A stretch of 64,000 bases of DNA, from the NCBI GenBank assembly GCA_035651655.1, contig DASRFG010000030.1:1-64000 (forward strand). The letters run 5' to 3'. Positions 47,024-54,788 of the stretch are shown in pieces. The position numbers and the translations under genes are program-made. How positions within the stretch are numbered: the stretch's first letter is position 1; the number at the start of each line of letters is the position of its first letter. Origin of the DNA: Terriglobales bacterium. GTDB lineage: Bacteria > Acidobacteriota > Terriglobia > Terriglobales > Acidobacteriaceae. A model generated the notes under the pieces. That model did not search any database. It was not told the origin of the DNA and was given only the letters and a program-made list of their open reading frames with translations.

Positions 47024-47721
47024 GACGTAGCTTCTTCGTATTCGCGATCTTCACTCTGGTGCTGCTGGCTGTTGCCTTGTATGAAGCGCTGGTAGCCGCG
47101 CCCACGGAACAGACTATGGGCGACGTGCAGCGTATTTTCTATTATCATGTCCCCTCGGCTGCGACTGCTTTCCTGCTATTTGCCGTGAATTTTGTTGCTT
47201 CCATCGTCTATCTGGCTCGCCGTAGTGCACGCACCGACGCTCTGGCCGTGACCACCGCCGAAGTTGGCGTCGTTTTCTGCACTGTAGTTTTGGTGACCGG
47301 GCCGCTGTGGGCGCGTCCGGTGTGGGGCATCTGGTGGACTTGGGATGCCCGCCTCACCAGTACGCTGTTGCTGTGGCTGATCTACGTGAGCTACTTAATC
47401 TTGCGGCGTTACTCCACTAGCGGGCAAACGCCGGTGCTCGCGGCAGCCCTCGCCGTATTCGGTTTTCTTGACGTGCCCTTCGTGTATCTGGCGAACCGCC
47501 TATTCCGCACTCAGCATCCGCAGCCAGTTTTGTTGGGAGGGCCAGGTTCGGGTATCGCCCCCAAGATGTTGTCCACGTTATTGCTAAACATGGCAGCCTT
47601 CTTCGCCTTTGCCACACTGGTGTGCTGGGTGCGCTATCGCCTGGAACGGACCCGCCAGGATTTCGAAGAGACCCAGGCTCTCGAGGCGCTCCTGGAGCCC
47701 GGAATGAAGTCATCACGATGA
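47020..47721 (+). CDS. ccmC: Heme handling protein CcmC
   Basis: A 233-residue, six-helix protein with the tryptophan-rich WWD heme-handling segment (VWGIWWTWDARLTS, near residues 103-116) and flanking periplasmic His residues (FYYHVPSA; RTQHPQPV). It delivers heme to CcmE. It overlaps ccmB and ccmD by 4 bp. Confidence 0.94.
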   Translation: MRRSFFVFAIFTLVLLAVALYEALVAAPTEQTMGDVQRIFYYHVPSAATAFLLFAVNFVASIVYLARRSARTDALAVTTAEVGVVFCTVVLVTGPLWARPVWGIWWTWDARLTSTLLLWLIYVSYLILRRYSTSGQTPVLAAALAVFGFLDVPFVYLANRLFRTQHPQPVLLGGPGSGIAPKMLSTLLLNMAAFFAFATLVCWVRYRLERTRQDFEETQALEALLEPGMKSSR

Positions 47722-47837
47722 AATTTCTCTTTGCTGCTTACGCCGCCACCTGGATCATTCACCTTTCCTATTTGGCCCTGCTGGGCCGCCGCTATCGGCG
47801 ATTGCGGGATGAAATGCAGGAATTTCGACGGAAGTAA
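47718..47837 (+). CDS. ccmD: Small membrane protein CcmD
   Basis: A 39-residue protein starting at the ATG that overlaps the ccmC stop (ATGA). It has one helix (FAAYAATWIIHLSYLALLG) followed by a basic tail with RRYRRLRDEMQEFRRK. The position, size and topology are those of CcmD, which helps assemble CcmABC. Downstream genes ccmF, ccmG and ccmH are absent here. Confidence 0.85.
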   Translation: MKFLFAAYAATWIIHLSYLALLGRRYRRLRDEMQEFRRK

Positions 47838-47861
47838 ACGGACGGACCCAGCAGCAGACTT

Positions 47862-48077
47862 TTACTGGCTGAAAAAGTCTCGGAACATGTTCACCACGGA
47901 CGTGGCGTCCACTCCGTCAGAGCGCATAAAAAGCCAGCACAACCAGCCAATGAAGCCAACCATGCCCAAGGCGCCTGTCCATTCCAGGGCCACGGAGTTC
48001 TTACGAGGATGAGAGGCGATAGAAATAGCGGCCATGGCGGAAAAGAAAATCAGCACCGCAATGTCCAAGGGCTGCAT
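47862..48077 (-). CDS. Small two-TM membrane protein
   Basis: A 71-residue protein with helices at about residues 4-22 and 36-52. It begins at the ATG that overlaps the stop of the upstream PilZ gene (TAATG) and so is translated with it. The function is unknown. It is convergent with ccmD. Confidence 0.55.
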   Translation of the reverse strand: MQPLDIAVLIFFSAMAAISIASHPRKNSVALEWTGALGMVGFIGWLCWLFMRSDGVDATSVVNMFRDFFSQ

Positions 48078-48514
48078 TAACCGACACCCCAGTCCACGCT
48101 ATCTGCATCAGGCGGTTCTTCCGGATAATTGCGAAGGAATTCATACTCCTCTATGCCTACAGCTATTCCCACCCGCTCCGGCCCAGGCCCCGCTTCCACC
48201 CGAAGCACACGGGCGGTGAACCGAACCCGCACACTCTCGGTAAGCGTGACATGCGGAGGGAAAGTCAGTGTGATCTCGATGGGAGCGCCCGCTGGCAACT
48301 TGCGATCTAAGTAAAAGAAAGCGCCACGCGCGCTCACGTTCTGGGTCTCAGTCAAATGTTCTGATGGGTTGCTGCCGGGAACATGAACCGTCGCGGGTAG
48401 GCGCATATCGAAGCGGCGCATGGCGCGGCGTTCTTCGACAGGGGTTTCCGTAGTTGCTGGACGTCCCAAAAGCATCTCCGCCGGTTGCCCGGCTTTCTCC
48501 TGTTGAACTGCCAT
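48077..48514 (-). CDS. PilZ-domain protein (c-di-GMP effector candidate)
   Basis: A 145-residue protein with a PilZ-like domain: an arginine-rich entry motif RRAMRRFDMRLPATVHV (RxxxR) and a second site around NVSARGAFFYLDRKLPAG, close to the DxSxxG pattern though with Asn for Asp. A c-di-GMP-binding role is likely but not certain. The N-terminal 25 residues are unstructured. A second, shorter PilZ gene lies at 51816. Confidence 0.78.
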   Translation of the reverse strand: MAVQQEKAGQPAEMLLGRPATTETPVEERRAMRRFDMRLPATVHVPGSNPSEHLTETQNVSARGAFFYLDRKLPAGAPIEITLTFPPHVTLTESVRVRFTARVLRVEAGPGPERVGIAVGIEEYEFLRNYPEEPPDADSVDWGVG

Positions 48515-48663
48515 GGATTAAAACGGGAGCGAATAAACGTGACTACTGCAGACAGAATAGGTTTTCAACGCGCCCGTTGTTTACAGACTTGCCTAGCTCG
48601 GAACCATTTGCAATAGCAAAGGTGCTGCCGGAACTGATCTTATTAACCGGTAACTTCCTGGGT

Positions 48664-48915
48664 TCAAGCCCCCTCGGCTACGAGTTCGAGCCGTCGCCGC
48701 CCTTTATTGGCCAAAGCAGACTTGGGACGCCGATGGGACTTGCAGTCCGACTCCATCCGCCCCAGTACCTGCGACAGGCTGATCAACGACGGGCTTTGAC
48801 ACGCAACACACCGTCCGTTCCGGCTCTCGCTCACCACATCGCAATTGGCGCACAAAAATGCGTGGTCAAGCGGGATCAGGTTCAGAGGAAGTAAAGCACC
48901 TACAGACGAGCTCAT
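48664..48915 (-). CDS. Small zinc-ribbon protein
   Basis: An 83-residue protein with a CxxC...CxxC zinc ribbon (LCANCDVVSESRNGRCVACQS, about residues 22-40). A downstream helix (SLISLSQVLGRM) and a basic C-terminus follow. The ATG at 48915 has GGAG 5 bp upstream. The family is unknown; the spacing suggests a structural or nucleic-acid-binding zinc finger. Confidence 0.65.
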   Translation of the reverse strand: MSSSVGALLPLNLIPLDHAFLCANCDVVSESRNGRCVACQSPSLISLSQVLGRMESDCKSHRRPKSALANKGRRRLELVAEGA

Positions 48916-49112
48916 GGCGCGCTCCTACAACTTACTCCTCGGGAAAGCAATTGGGTTACCACACGGCGAGACTTCCGGTGCTCACGTAACTTCAATGTTG
49001 GCGTGGAATCAGAGACTTGGCGGGTGGATGCGGCGTCACGAAGGTGAAACTTCTTGCGATAACGCCTGAAAAAAATCGGTCCGGGGCGCGCCTGTTCGAC
49101 GTCGGTCTTTTA

Positions 49113-50531
49113 TTAGGTGCCGGCTGAAAGGCGATGATGTCCGTTGCCGTTGGGCTCGGCGATTCCATACTGCCGGATCTTATATAGCAGGGCCTTGTAG
49201 CTGATCTTCAACAGCGCTGCAGCCTGTTTACGGTTCCAATTGGTCTCTTCCAAAGCACGAGTGATGGCCTCAGCCTCGGCTTCATCTTTAGCGCTACGCG
49301 CCAGAGACTTCAACCCGCGCGATTGCTCTCCGGCGCCGCGGCCGGCGGAAGCCACCGAAGTGTTGATGTCGGAATTGGGTTGCAACTCATGAATGGCAGT
49401 AGCTTCGTCACCCAGAATCAGGTAGCGTTTGACGAAATTGCTTAGCTCACGCAGATTGCCCGGCCAGGGATAATCCAGGCATTTTTGCTGAAGCGCTGCC
49501 GAGAGCGGCAGCGGAGGACGAGCATAGTGCTCGGCCAGACGCGACATAAAGTGTTTCAACAGCAGTGGAATTTCTTCCTTCCGTTCGCGCAGCGGCGGAA
49601 GCTGTAGCGTGAATGCATTCAACCGGTAATACAAGTCTTCGCGCAGGCGCTTGTTCGCAATCGCCTCCGGAATATTGATGTTCGTGGCGGCCAGAATGCG
49701 CACGTCTACCTTGACCACCGAACGGCTGCCCAGTCGGGAGAACTGCTGGTCCTGCAAAACGTGCAACAGCTTGGCTTGCAGCATAGGGGGCATTTCGCCA
49801 ATCTCATCCAGCAAGATCGTACCCTTGTTGCACAGCTCAAATTTGCCGGGCTTGGAATGGGTGGCCCCGGTGAACGCTCCCGCCTCGTACCCGAACAATT
49901 CGCTCTCCAGCAAATCGGCGGGGACTGCCGCGCAGTTAACCTTCAAGAAGGTGCGGTGCGCGCGCGGCGATAGTTTATGGATCAGGCGCGCCAGCACTTC
50001 CTTGCCGGTCCCGCTCTCACCTAGCAAAAGTACTGGGATGTCCACTCCCGCCACCAAAGCGGCCTGGGAGCGGATTTTCTTCATCGCCGGACTGCCGGCA
50101 ACGAAAAACACGTCGTCGCAAAGCTCCTCTACTTCGCCGGCATAGGGTTGCGACTCTGAACGCAAGCATTGCTTAATGACCGCATCCAGTTCCGCTTTCT
50201 GAAAAGGCTTGGTGAGGTAATCCTGCGCTCCCAGCCGGATCGCCTGCACAACCTTGCGGGTGTCGCTTACGCAGGAAAGCATCACCACTTTCATGCTGGG
50301 CTGCAGTTGGCGCAGCTGCTCCAGGGTTTGGAGACCGTCAATGCCGGGCATCAGCAGGTCGAGCAGCACCAGGTCAGGGCTGAGCCCGCTCTGCACCCGC
50401 TGCAGCGCGTGTTCGCCGTTGCTGGCGGTCTCCACCTTGTATGAGTCCACCTCGAGCAAGGTGCGGATGTAACGCAACATGCCGGGTTCATCATCAACCA
50501 GAAGGATGCTCGGATTTGGGGCGGTGCTCAT
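49113..50531 (-). CDS. NtrC-family sigma-54 response regulator
   Basis: A 472-residue protein. The N-terminal receiver ([15 protein letters not shown], phospho-acceptor Asp in [21 protein letters not shown]) is followed by a sigma-54 AAA+ module ([26 protein letters not shown]) and a Fis-type HTH ([22 protein letters not shown]). The sensor kinase gene lies immediately upstream and overlaps by 4 bp, so this is a two-component system. The HTH is nearly the same as in the receiver-less activator at 52378, so the two may share DNA sites. Confidence 0.93.
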   Translation of the reverse strand: MSTAPNPSILLVDDEPGMLRYIRTLLEVDSYKVETASNGEHALQRVQSGLSPDLVLLDLLMPGIDGLQTLEQLRQLQPSMKVVMLSCVSDTRKVVQAIRLGAQDYLTKPFQKAELDAVIKQCLRSESQPYAGEVEELCDDVFFVAGSPAMKKIRSQAALVAGVDIPVLLLGESGTGKEVLARLIHKLSPRAHRTFLKVNCAAVPADLLESELFGYEAGAFTGATHSKPGKFELCNKGTILLDEIGEMPPMLQAKLLHVLQDQQFSRLGSRSVVKVDVRILAATNINIPEAIANKRLREDLYYRLNAFTLQLPPLRERKEEIPLLLKHFMSRLAEHYARPPLPLSAALQQKCLDYPWPGNLRELSNFVKRYLILGDEATAIHELQPNSDINTSVASAGRGAGEQSRGLKSLARSAKDEAEAEAITRALEETNWNRKQAAALLKISYKALLYKIRQYGIAEPNGNGHHRLSAGT

Positions 50532-51430
50532 CGCGCCCCCCCAGAAACCATCGGACGTAGCGGCATCAGGAATGAGAATTTGCTGCCCGAACCCAATTCG
50601 CTCTCCACCCAGATTTTTCCTCCGAAGGCCTGCACCAGGCGGCGGGCAATGGCAAGTCCAAGCCCCATGCCATCAGACTGAGTGCCGCCTTGAGGCAGTC
50701 GGAAAAAATCGTCAAAAATCTCTTGATGAAATTCCGGACCGATTCCCGGCCCGGTGTCTGAAACGCTTACTTTCACAGAATTTAGTACCTCAGCTTTTTG
50801 CCGGCGGCGATCGTGCGGCAGATCGGGGGTGTAGATCGTCCGCCGCTCCCACATGTACGGCTCGGCGTGCAGCCAGACGGTGCCGCCTTGAGGAGTAAAC
50901 TTCACCGCGTTTTCAAGCAAATTGGAAACCACCCGTTGCACCTTTGCACCGTCGAACATGAAGCGCTGTAGCTTTTCGTTAGGCAGGAAATAAAGGGCCA
51001 CACCCTTTTCCTGAAAACGGGTTGACCAGAACGTGCACACTTCGGAGAGGCAGCCATTCATATCTGCCATCTCAAATCTCATTTTCAGTTCGCCGGTTTC
51101 GAGCACACTGAACGTCAGGAAATCCTGAATGAAGTGCTCGAGGCGGACGCTGCTGCTTTGCATGTCCTTCAATACGTTGCGCTGACGCTCGCTAAGATCT
51201 CCCAACTTCTCGCTTTGCAGCAATTCGATGTAGCCGGCGAGAATAGCAAGCGGGGTTTTCAGGTCGTGCGCTGCGGCAGCTAACGCATCGGTGCAGCGAC
51301 GATAGCGTTCCTGGAGCTGCATGTAGGCTTGCAGCAGCTCCTGTTGGCTCCCCGAACTGGCGCGAAGATCGGGGTTCTCGGCAACCGGGCTCATTGCCAC
51401 GGCGCGGCTGGATGCATTAGACACACTCAT
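50528..51430 (-). CDS. Soluble sensor histidine kinase
   Basis: A 300-residue kinase with a HisKA dimerisation domain ([20 protein letters not shown], phospho-His near residue 59) and an HATPase_c domain ([37 protein letters not shown]). There is no membrane segment and only about 35 residues before the dimerisation helix. So it lacks a sensor domain and must get its signal from a partner or the cytoplasm. A GTG six bases inside the frame is an alternative start, with a better-spaced GGGAG. It forms an operon with the response regulator. Confidence 0.9.
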   Translation of the reverse strand: MSVSNASSRAVAMSPVAENPDLRASSGSQQELLQAYMQLQERYRRCTDALAAAAHDLKTPLAILAGYIELLQSEKLGDLSERQRNVLKDMQSSSVRLEHFIQDFLTFSVLETGELKMRFEMADMNGCLSEVCTFWSTRFQEKGVALYFLPNEKLQRFMFDGAKVQRVVSNLLENAVKFTPQGGTVWLHAEPYMWERRTIYTPDLPHDRRRQKAEVLNSVKVSVSDTGPGIGPEFHQEIFDDFFRLPQGGTQSDGMGLGLAIARRLVQAFGGKIWVESELGSGSKFSFLMPLRPMVSGGAR

Positions 51431-51815
51431 CTCCCGGGCCTGTGCTTACCGTCCACTTAGGCTTCGCAACAAGAGGGGAGGGTCGGCTTTCGTTCTAGCC
51501 ACTTCAGCGAGCTAACCTTGTGCTGAGATGCTATCCGCACAGTTACCACCTGTCAATCGTGAAATGCACCCCTTTAGTCATAAGTGAGAAGAACATTACC
51601 GCGGGTTACAACCATGTACATATCGCACTGGTTAACACTTGGAATTACGGCCATGCCGACGATCTTGAAGAAGTGGGTGAATCTGCGAACTTACGAGGGC
51701 CATCACCTTCCCAACCGGGATGCGCCAAATTGAGATTAGACAGGTTCGTAAGTCGTAGAGATGTGGCCCTTTAGATGCGAGGAATAACAATTGACTTTGG
51801 TCTAGGGGCATAACC
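51431..51815. other. Intergenic region between kinase and PilZ gene
   Basis: About 385 bp between the divergent kinase operon and the PilZ gene. I find no supported gene, riboswitch or repeat. Promoters for both directions are expected here but I cannot identify a convincing -35/-10 or -24/-12 pair. Confidence 0.4.
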
Positions 51816-52178
51816 TTGGCGCGGAAAGCATCTTCAAAAGAGCGGCGGGAATGGGAAAGACTGCCGTTAGCGGTCCCCATGTTCGTGCGAGGACGCGACC
51901 AGCGGGGTCACGAATTCCTGGAATTTGGTACCGCTCTAAACGTCAGCGCCGGGGGCGTTCTGTTGGCCGTGGGACGCCATGTTCCAGTGCCCTCCAGAGT
52001 GTCACTGGAGGTGCCGTGCGCGCCCCAAACTAAACCAGCTGGCCTGCCTCGAACGGTTCGGCGGTTGTTCGCTCGGCTGGTTCATCGCGGCGCCTCCGTG
52101 AACTCTCAGTTGCTGGGTCTGAAGTTCTCCAAACCTCTTCTCACCCCTAAAATGCGGAAGAATAGTTCCTCAGTGTGA
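51816..52178 (+). CDS. PilZ-domain protein
   Basis: A 120-residue protein with the PilZ signatures RREWERLPLAVPMFV (RxxxR) and NVSAGGVLLAVG (N/DxSxxG), followed by a beta barrel (VPSRVSLEVPCAPQT, LLGLKFSKPL). The TTG start at 51816 has AGGGG 8 bp upstream. It stands between the two-component system and the sigma-54 activator and may couple c-di-GMP level to their output; this is inference from context. Confidence 0.78.
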   Translation: MARKASSKERREWERLPLAVPMFVRGRDQRGHEFLEFGTALNVSAGGVLLAVGRHVPVPSRVSLEVPCAPQTKPAGLPRTVRRLFARLVHRGASVNSQLLGLKFSKPLLTPKMRKNSSSV

Positions 52179-52315
52179 AAACCTTTTCCCTGTCATATGC
52201 AGTTCTGTGGTCGTGAGTCACAGGCGGCGGTTAGAGCACGAAAATGGTCTCTAACTGACACATTCGCAGCGAGTTAGGTGCAATTTAGTGGGGTATTAAG
52301 GGCTGTGTCTCACTT

Positions 52316-52332
52316 TGGCGCTCGAGGTGCAA
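52316..52332 (+). promoter_or_regulatory. Possible sigma-54 (-24/-12) promoter of the Fis-type activator
   Basis: TTGGCGCTCGAGGTGCA has the invariant GG (52317-52318) and GC (52329-52330) exactly 10 bp apart, with TGGC and TGCA matching the consensus. The start of transcription would fall near 52342, about 36 bp before the ATG at 52378. An activator of its own sigma-54 promoter would be a simple loop. It is a two-mismatch match. Confidence 0.45.
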
Positions 52333-52377
52333 TTACAGGGGCAGGTAAGTTAGACGTTTCAAGTGAGAGTGCAACAT

Positions 52378-53442
52378 ATGGCTTCAACAACGATGGGCGC
52401 GCTAGTGCAGGCCTTAGGCGATATCCCTCCGCAAGAGATAGTTTTTGGGCGCACTGACGCGATGCGGGCCTTGCGCGAGCGCCTGGACAAGGTCGCCTGT
52501 GCCAATGTTCCCGTGCTGATCCAGGGTGAGAGCGGCACCGGTAAAGACATTATTGCCCGCATGATTCATTCCCTCTCGCCATGGAAAGCCGGCCCGCTGG
52601 TGAAAGTGAATTGTCCGGCGATTCCCGGCACTCTGCTGGAGAGCGAACTTTTCGGTTACGAACGCGGGGCCTTCACCGGCGCCTACGGTTCGAAACCCGG
52701 GCGGGTAGAGATGGCTCACCGCGGGACGCTGTTTCTCGACGAAATTTCAGAGCTCGATCCCTCCCTGCAATCCAAGCTGTTGCAGTTGCTGCAAGACGGC
52801 CAGTTCTGCCGCATCGGCGCGCAGGAAGATAAAAAAGTGGAAGTGCGGGTAGTGTGCGCCACGAACCGGCAACTGGAGCAGGAAATCGCTACCGGCAATT
52901 TCCGCCAGGACCTTTTCTACCGCATCAACGTAGTGAATCTGCAGATGCCGCCGCTGCGCGATCGCGCCTCCGACATTCCCGACCTGATCGCCTACTTCCT
53001 CGAGTTCTACAATCGCAAATATAACTGTCGCGCCAAGACACTCTCCAATGAGCTGATGGGCATGCTGCAGAAATATCACTGGCCGGGCAACATTCGCGAA
53101 CTCGAAAACCTGATCAAGCGCTATGTGATTCTGGGGTCGGAAGAAGCGATCACCAGCGACCTGGTGAGCCAGACCAAAGACTTCTTTAACGCCGACATTC
53201 CGGTGGACGGGCCGATCTCGCTCAAGAAGATCACCCGCCAGGCAGTGCGCGAGCTGGAACGCAAGGTAATACTGAAAGTCCTGCAGGCGAACCACTGGAA
53301 CCGCAAGCAATCGGCGCGGGCACTGAGCATCAGCTATCGCGCGCTGCTGTATAAGATTCGCGAAACTGGATTGCCCTCCAACCGTCAGCGCATTAACGCC
53401 GCGAACGGCACGAACGGTGCCCAGAGCGTCGCCGCCGACTAA
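52378..53442 (+). CDS. Sigma-54 activator without receiver domain
   Basis: A 354-residue PspF-like protein. It has only about 20 residues before the AAA+ module (QGESGTGKDIIARMI, ELFGYERGAFTGA, DEISELDPSLQSKLLQ, YRINVVNLQMPPLRDR) and a C-terminal Fis-type HTH (NHWNRKQSARALSISYRALLYKI). The ATG at 52378 is used; a GTG at 52363 is also in frame. Without a receiver it is either constitutive or held by a partner. Its HTH closely matches that of the response regulator at 49113-50531, so it is probably a paralog. A terminator follows. Confidence 0.9.
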   Translation: MASTTMGALVQALGDIPPQEIVFGRTDAMRALRERLDKVACANVPVLIQGESGTGKDIIARMIHSLSPWKAGPLVKVNCPAIPGTLLESELFGYERGAFTGAYGSKPGRVEMAHRGTLFLDEISELDPSLQSKLLQLLQDGQFCRIGAQEDKKVEVRVVCATNRQLEQEIATGNFRQDLFYRINVVNLQMPPLRDRASDIPDLIAYFLEFYNRKYNCRAKTLSNELMGMLQKYHWPGNIRELENLIKRYVILGSEEAITSDLVSQTKDFFNADIPVDGPISLKKITRQAVRELERKVILKVLQANHWNRKQSARALSISYRALLYKIRETGLPSNRQRINAANGTNGAQSVAAD

Positions 53443-53468
53443 AACTGTTGTTGTCCTCGACTCCGAAA

Positions 53469-53500
53469 AGGGCGGGCCTGAATGGTCCGCCCTATTTTTT
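53469..53500 (+). terminator. Rho-independent terminator
   Basis: AGGGCGGGCC-TGAAT-GGTCCGCCCT followed by ATTTTTT, 27 bp after the activator stop. The stem is 10 bp with one G-T pair. Confidence 0.85.
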
Positions 53501-53636
53501 GCCTGCGCGGATTCACAATGCCCGTGGGTGGGATACCCACTCCCCCTCGCCACTGTGGGATCAAAGATTTAGTCAAACCCAAGCGTTTAGGTTATGTCCG
53601 TCGCACGATGCGATCTGAATGTCAGTGATAGCCTTA

Positions 53637-54554
53637 CTACATCATCTCTTCGACTAACTCCTGAAAGAGGGTTCTGTCCACGTGCAGCGGCTGTTTGGCG
53701 AGGGGGCCTCGTTTGAAGGCGGGCTCGCTGTCTTCGTAGGTGGGCTGGTCGTCTTGGTAGAAGAGGCCGATGGGGATACGGTCTCCCCACTCAAATGATT
53801 TTTCGAGCGCCGCCTGGACGTTGCTGGGATCGTGGGCGGGATGGCCGTTTCCGGGCACGTCTTTTCCGTTCATGCCTGCATCATCCAGTTTGTAAACGCG
53901 TTTCTTGAACCAGGGATAAGTGTTCAACTTGTTGTAGGTCACGCAGGGACTGAAAACGTCAATCAGGGCGAAGCCTTTGTGGCGGATCCCGCCGGCGATG
54001 AGTTCGGCCATGTGGTTGGGCTCGCCGGAGAAGGCGCGCGCCACATAAGTCGCGCCGGAGATGAGCGCCAGCGCAATAGGGTTGATGGGCAGCTCGACGT
54101 TGCCGCGCGGCGTGGACTTGGTGCGCATGTCTTTCATTGTCGTGGGCGATGCCTGGCCGGTGGTGAGGCCGTAAATCTGGTTGTCCATCACGACATACGT
54201 GAGGTCGAGATTGCGGCGCATCGCGTGGATAAAGTGGCCGATGCCGATGCCGTAACCATCGCCGTCGCCACCGGTGATGACGACTTTGAGGTCGTGATTG
54301 GCCAGCTTGATGCCGGTGGCCACCGCGAGCGCGCGTCCGTGAAGCGAGTGAACTCCGTAGGCATGCACGTAGCCGGGCAAATTGGAGGAGCAGCCGATAC
54401 CGGAGACGACCACCAGATCCTTGGAGGCGACGTGGGCGTCGCCGGCGGCCATCTTCACGGCCTTGAGGACGCCGAAGTCGCCGCAGCCCGGGCACCAGTC
54501 GGGATCAACCGGGCCTGCGTAAGTTTCGATGGGCAGTTCGACGACGGTGGCCAT
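53637..54554 (-). CDS. korB: 2-oxoacid:ferredoxin oxidoreductase, beta subunit
   Basis: The thiamine-diphosphate subunit (305 aa) of a 2-oxoacid:ferredoxin oxidoreductase, most likely 2-oxoglutarate. TPP and 4Fe-4S motifs are clear: DWCPGCGDFGVL, GIGCSSNLPGY, GGDGDGYGIGIGHFIHAMRRN and DNQIYGLTTGQASPT. Ser/Thr-rich loops after TGQASPTT agree with the KorB group. Start ATG 54554 with GGAGGAAAC. It follows korA but is split from it by 36-bp tandem repeats. Confidence 0.9.
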   Translation of the reverse strand: MATVVELPIETYAGPVDPDWCPGCGDFGVLKAVKMAAGDAHVASKDLVVVSGIGCSSNLPGYVHAYGVHSLHGRALAVATGIKLANHDLKVVITGGDGDGYGIGIGHFIHAMRRNLDLTYVVMDNQIYGLTTGQASPTTMKDMRTKSTPRGNVELPINPIALALISGATYVARAFSGEPNHMAELIAGGIRHKGFALIDVFSPCVTYNKLNTYPWFKKRVYKLDDAGMNGKDVPGNGHPAHDPSNVQAALEKSFEWGDRIPIGLFYQDDQPTYEDSEPAFKRGPLAKQPLHVDRTLFQELVEEMM

Positions 54555-54590
54555 GTTTCCTCCAGTGTTCGTTCCTTCTTCAGAACCTAG

Positions 54591-54775
54591 TTCTCTCGCT
54601 GCGCTCGGGATGACAATCGAGAGCAGTTCTCTCGCTGCGCTCGGGATGACAATCGAGAGCAGTTCTCTCGCTGCGCTCGGGATGACAATCGAGAGCAGTT
54701 CCCTCGCTGCGCTCGGGATGACAATCGAGAGCAGTTCCCTCGCTGCGCTCGGGATGACAAATCAAAAGCAGGGCA
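54591..54775. repeat. 36-bp tandem repeat array between korA and korB
   Basis: Five copies at exactly 36-bp steps (unit starts near 54595, 54631, 54667, 54703, 54739) of a CTCGCTGCGCTCGGGATGAC core plus an ATCGAGAGCA tail. Read on the minus strand the core gives the familiar CHPERSEGTALD phrase. There are no unique spacers, so it is not CRISPR. A related degraded pair is at 61553-61636. Confidence 0.9.
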
Positions 54776-54788
54776 AATCCAAAGCGCG

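Noticed and set aside
48640-48700. tRNA-like T-loop (GGTTCAAGC) on the plus strand
   Set aside because: The flanking stem does not pair, and the region is the 3' end of a plausible zinc-ribbon gene on the other strand.
54591-54775. CRISPR-like regular repeats
   Set aside because: The units are directly adjacent at 36-bp period with no unique spacers, and no cas gene is near. It is a tandem repeat.
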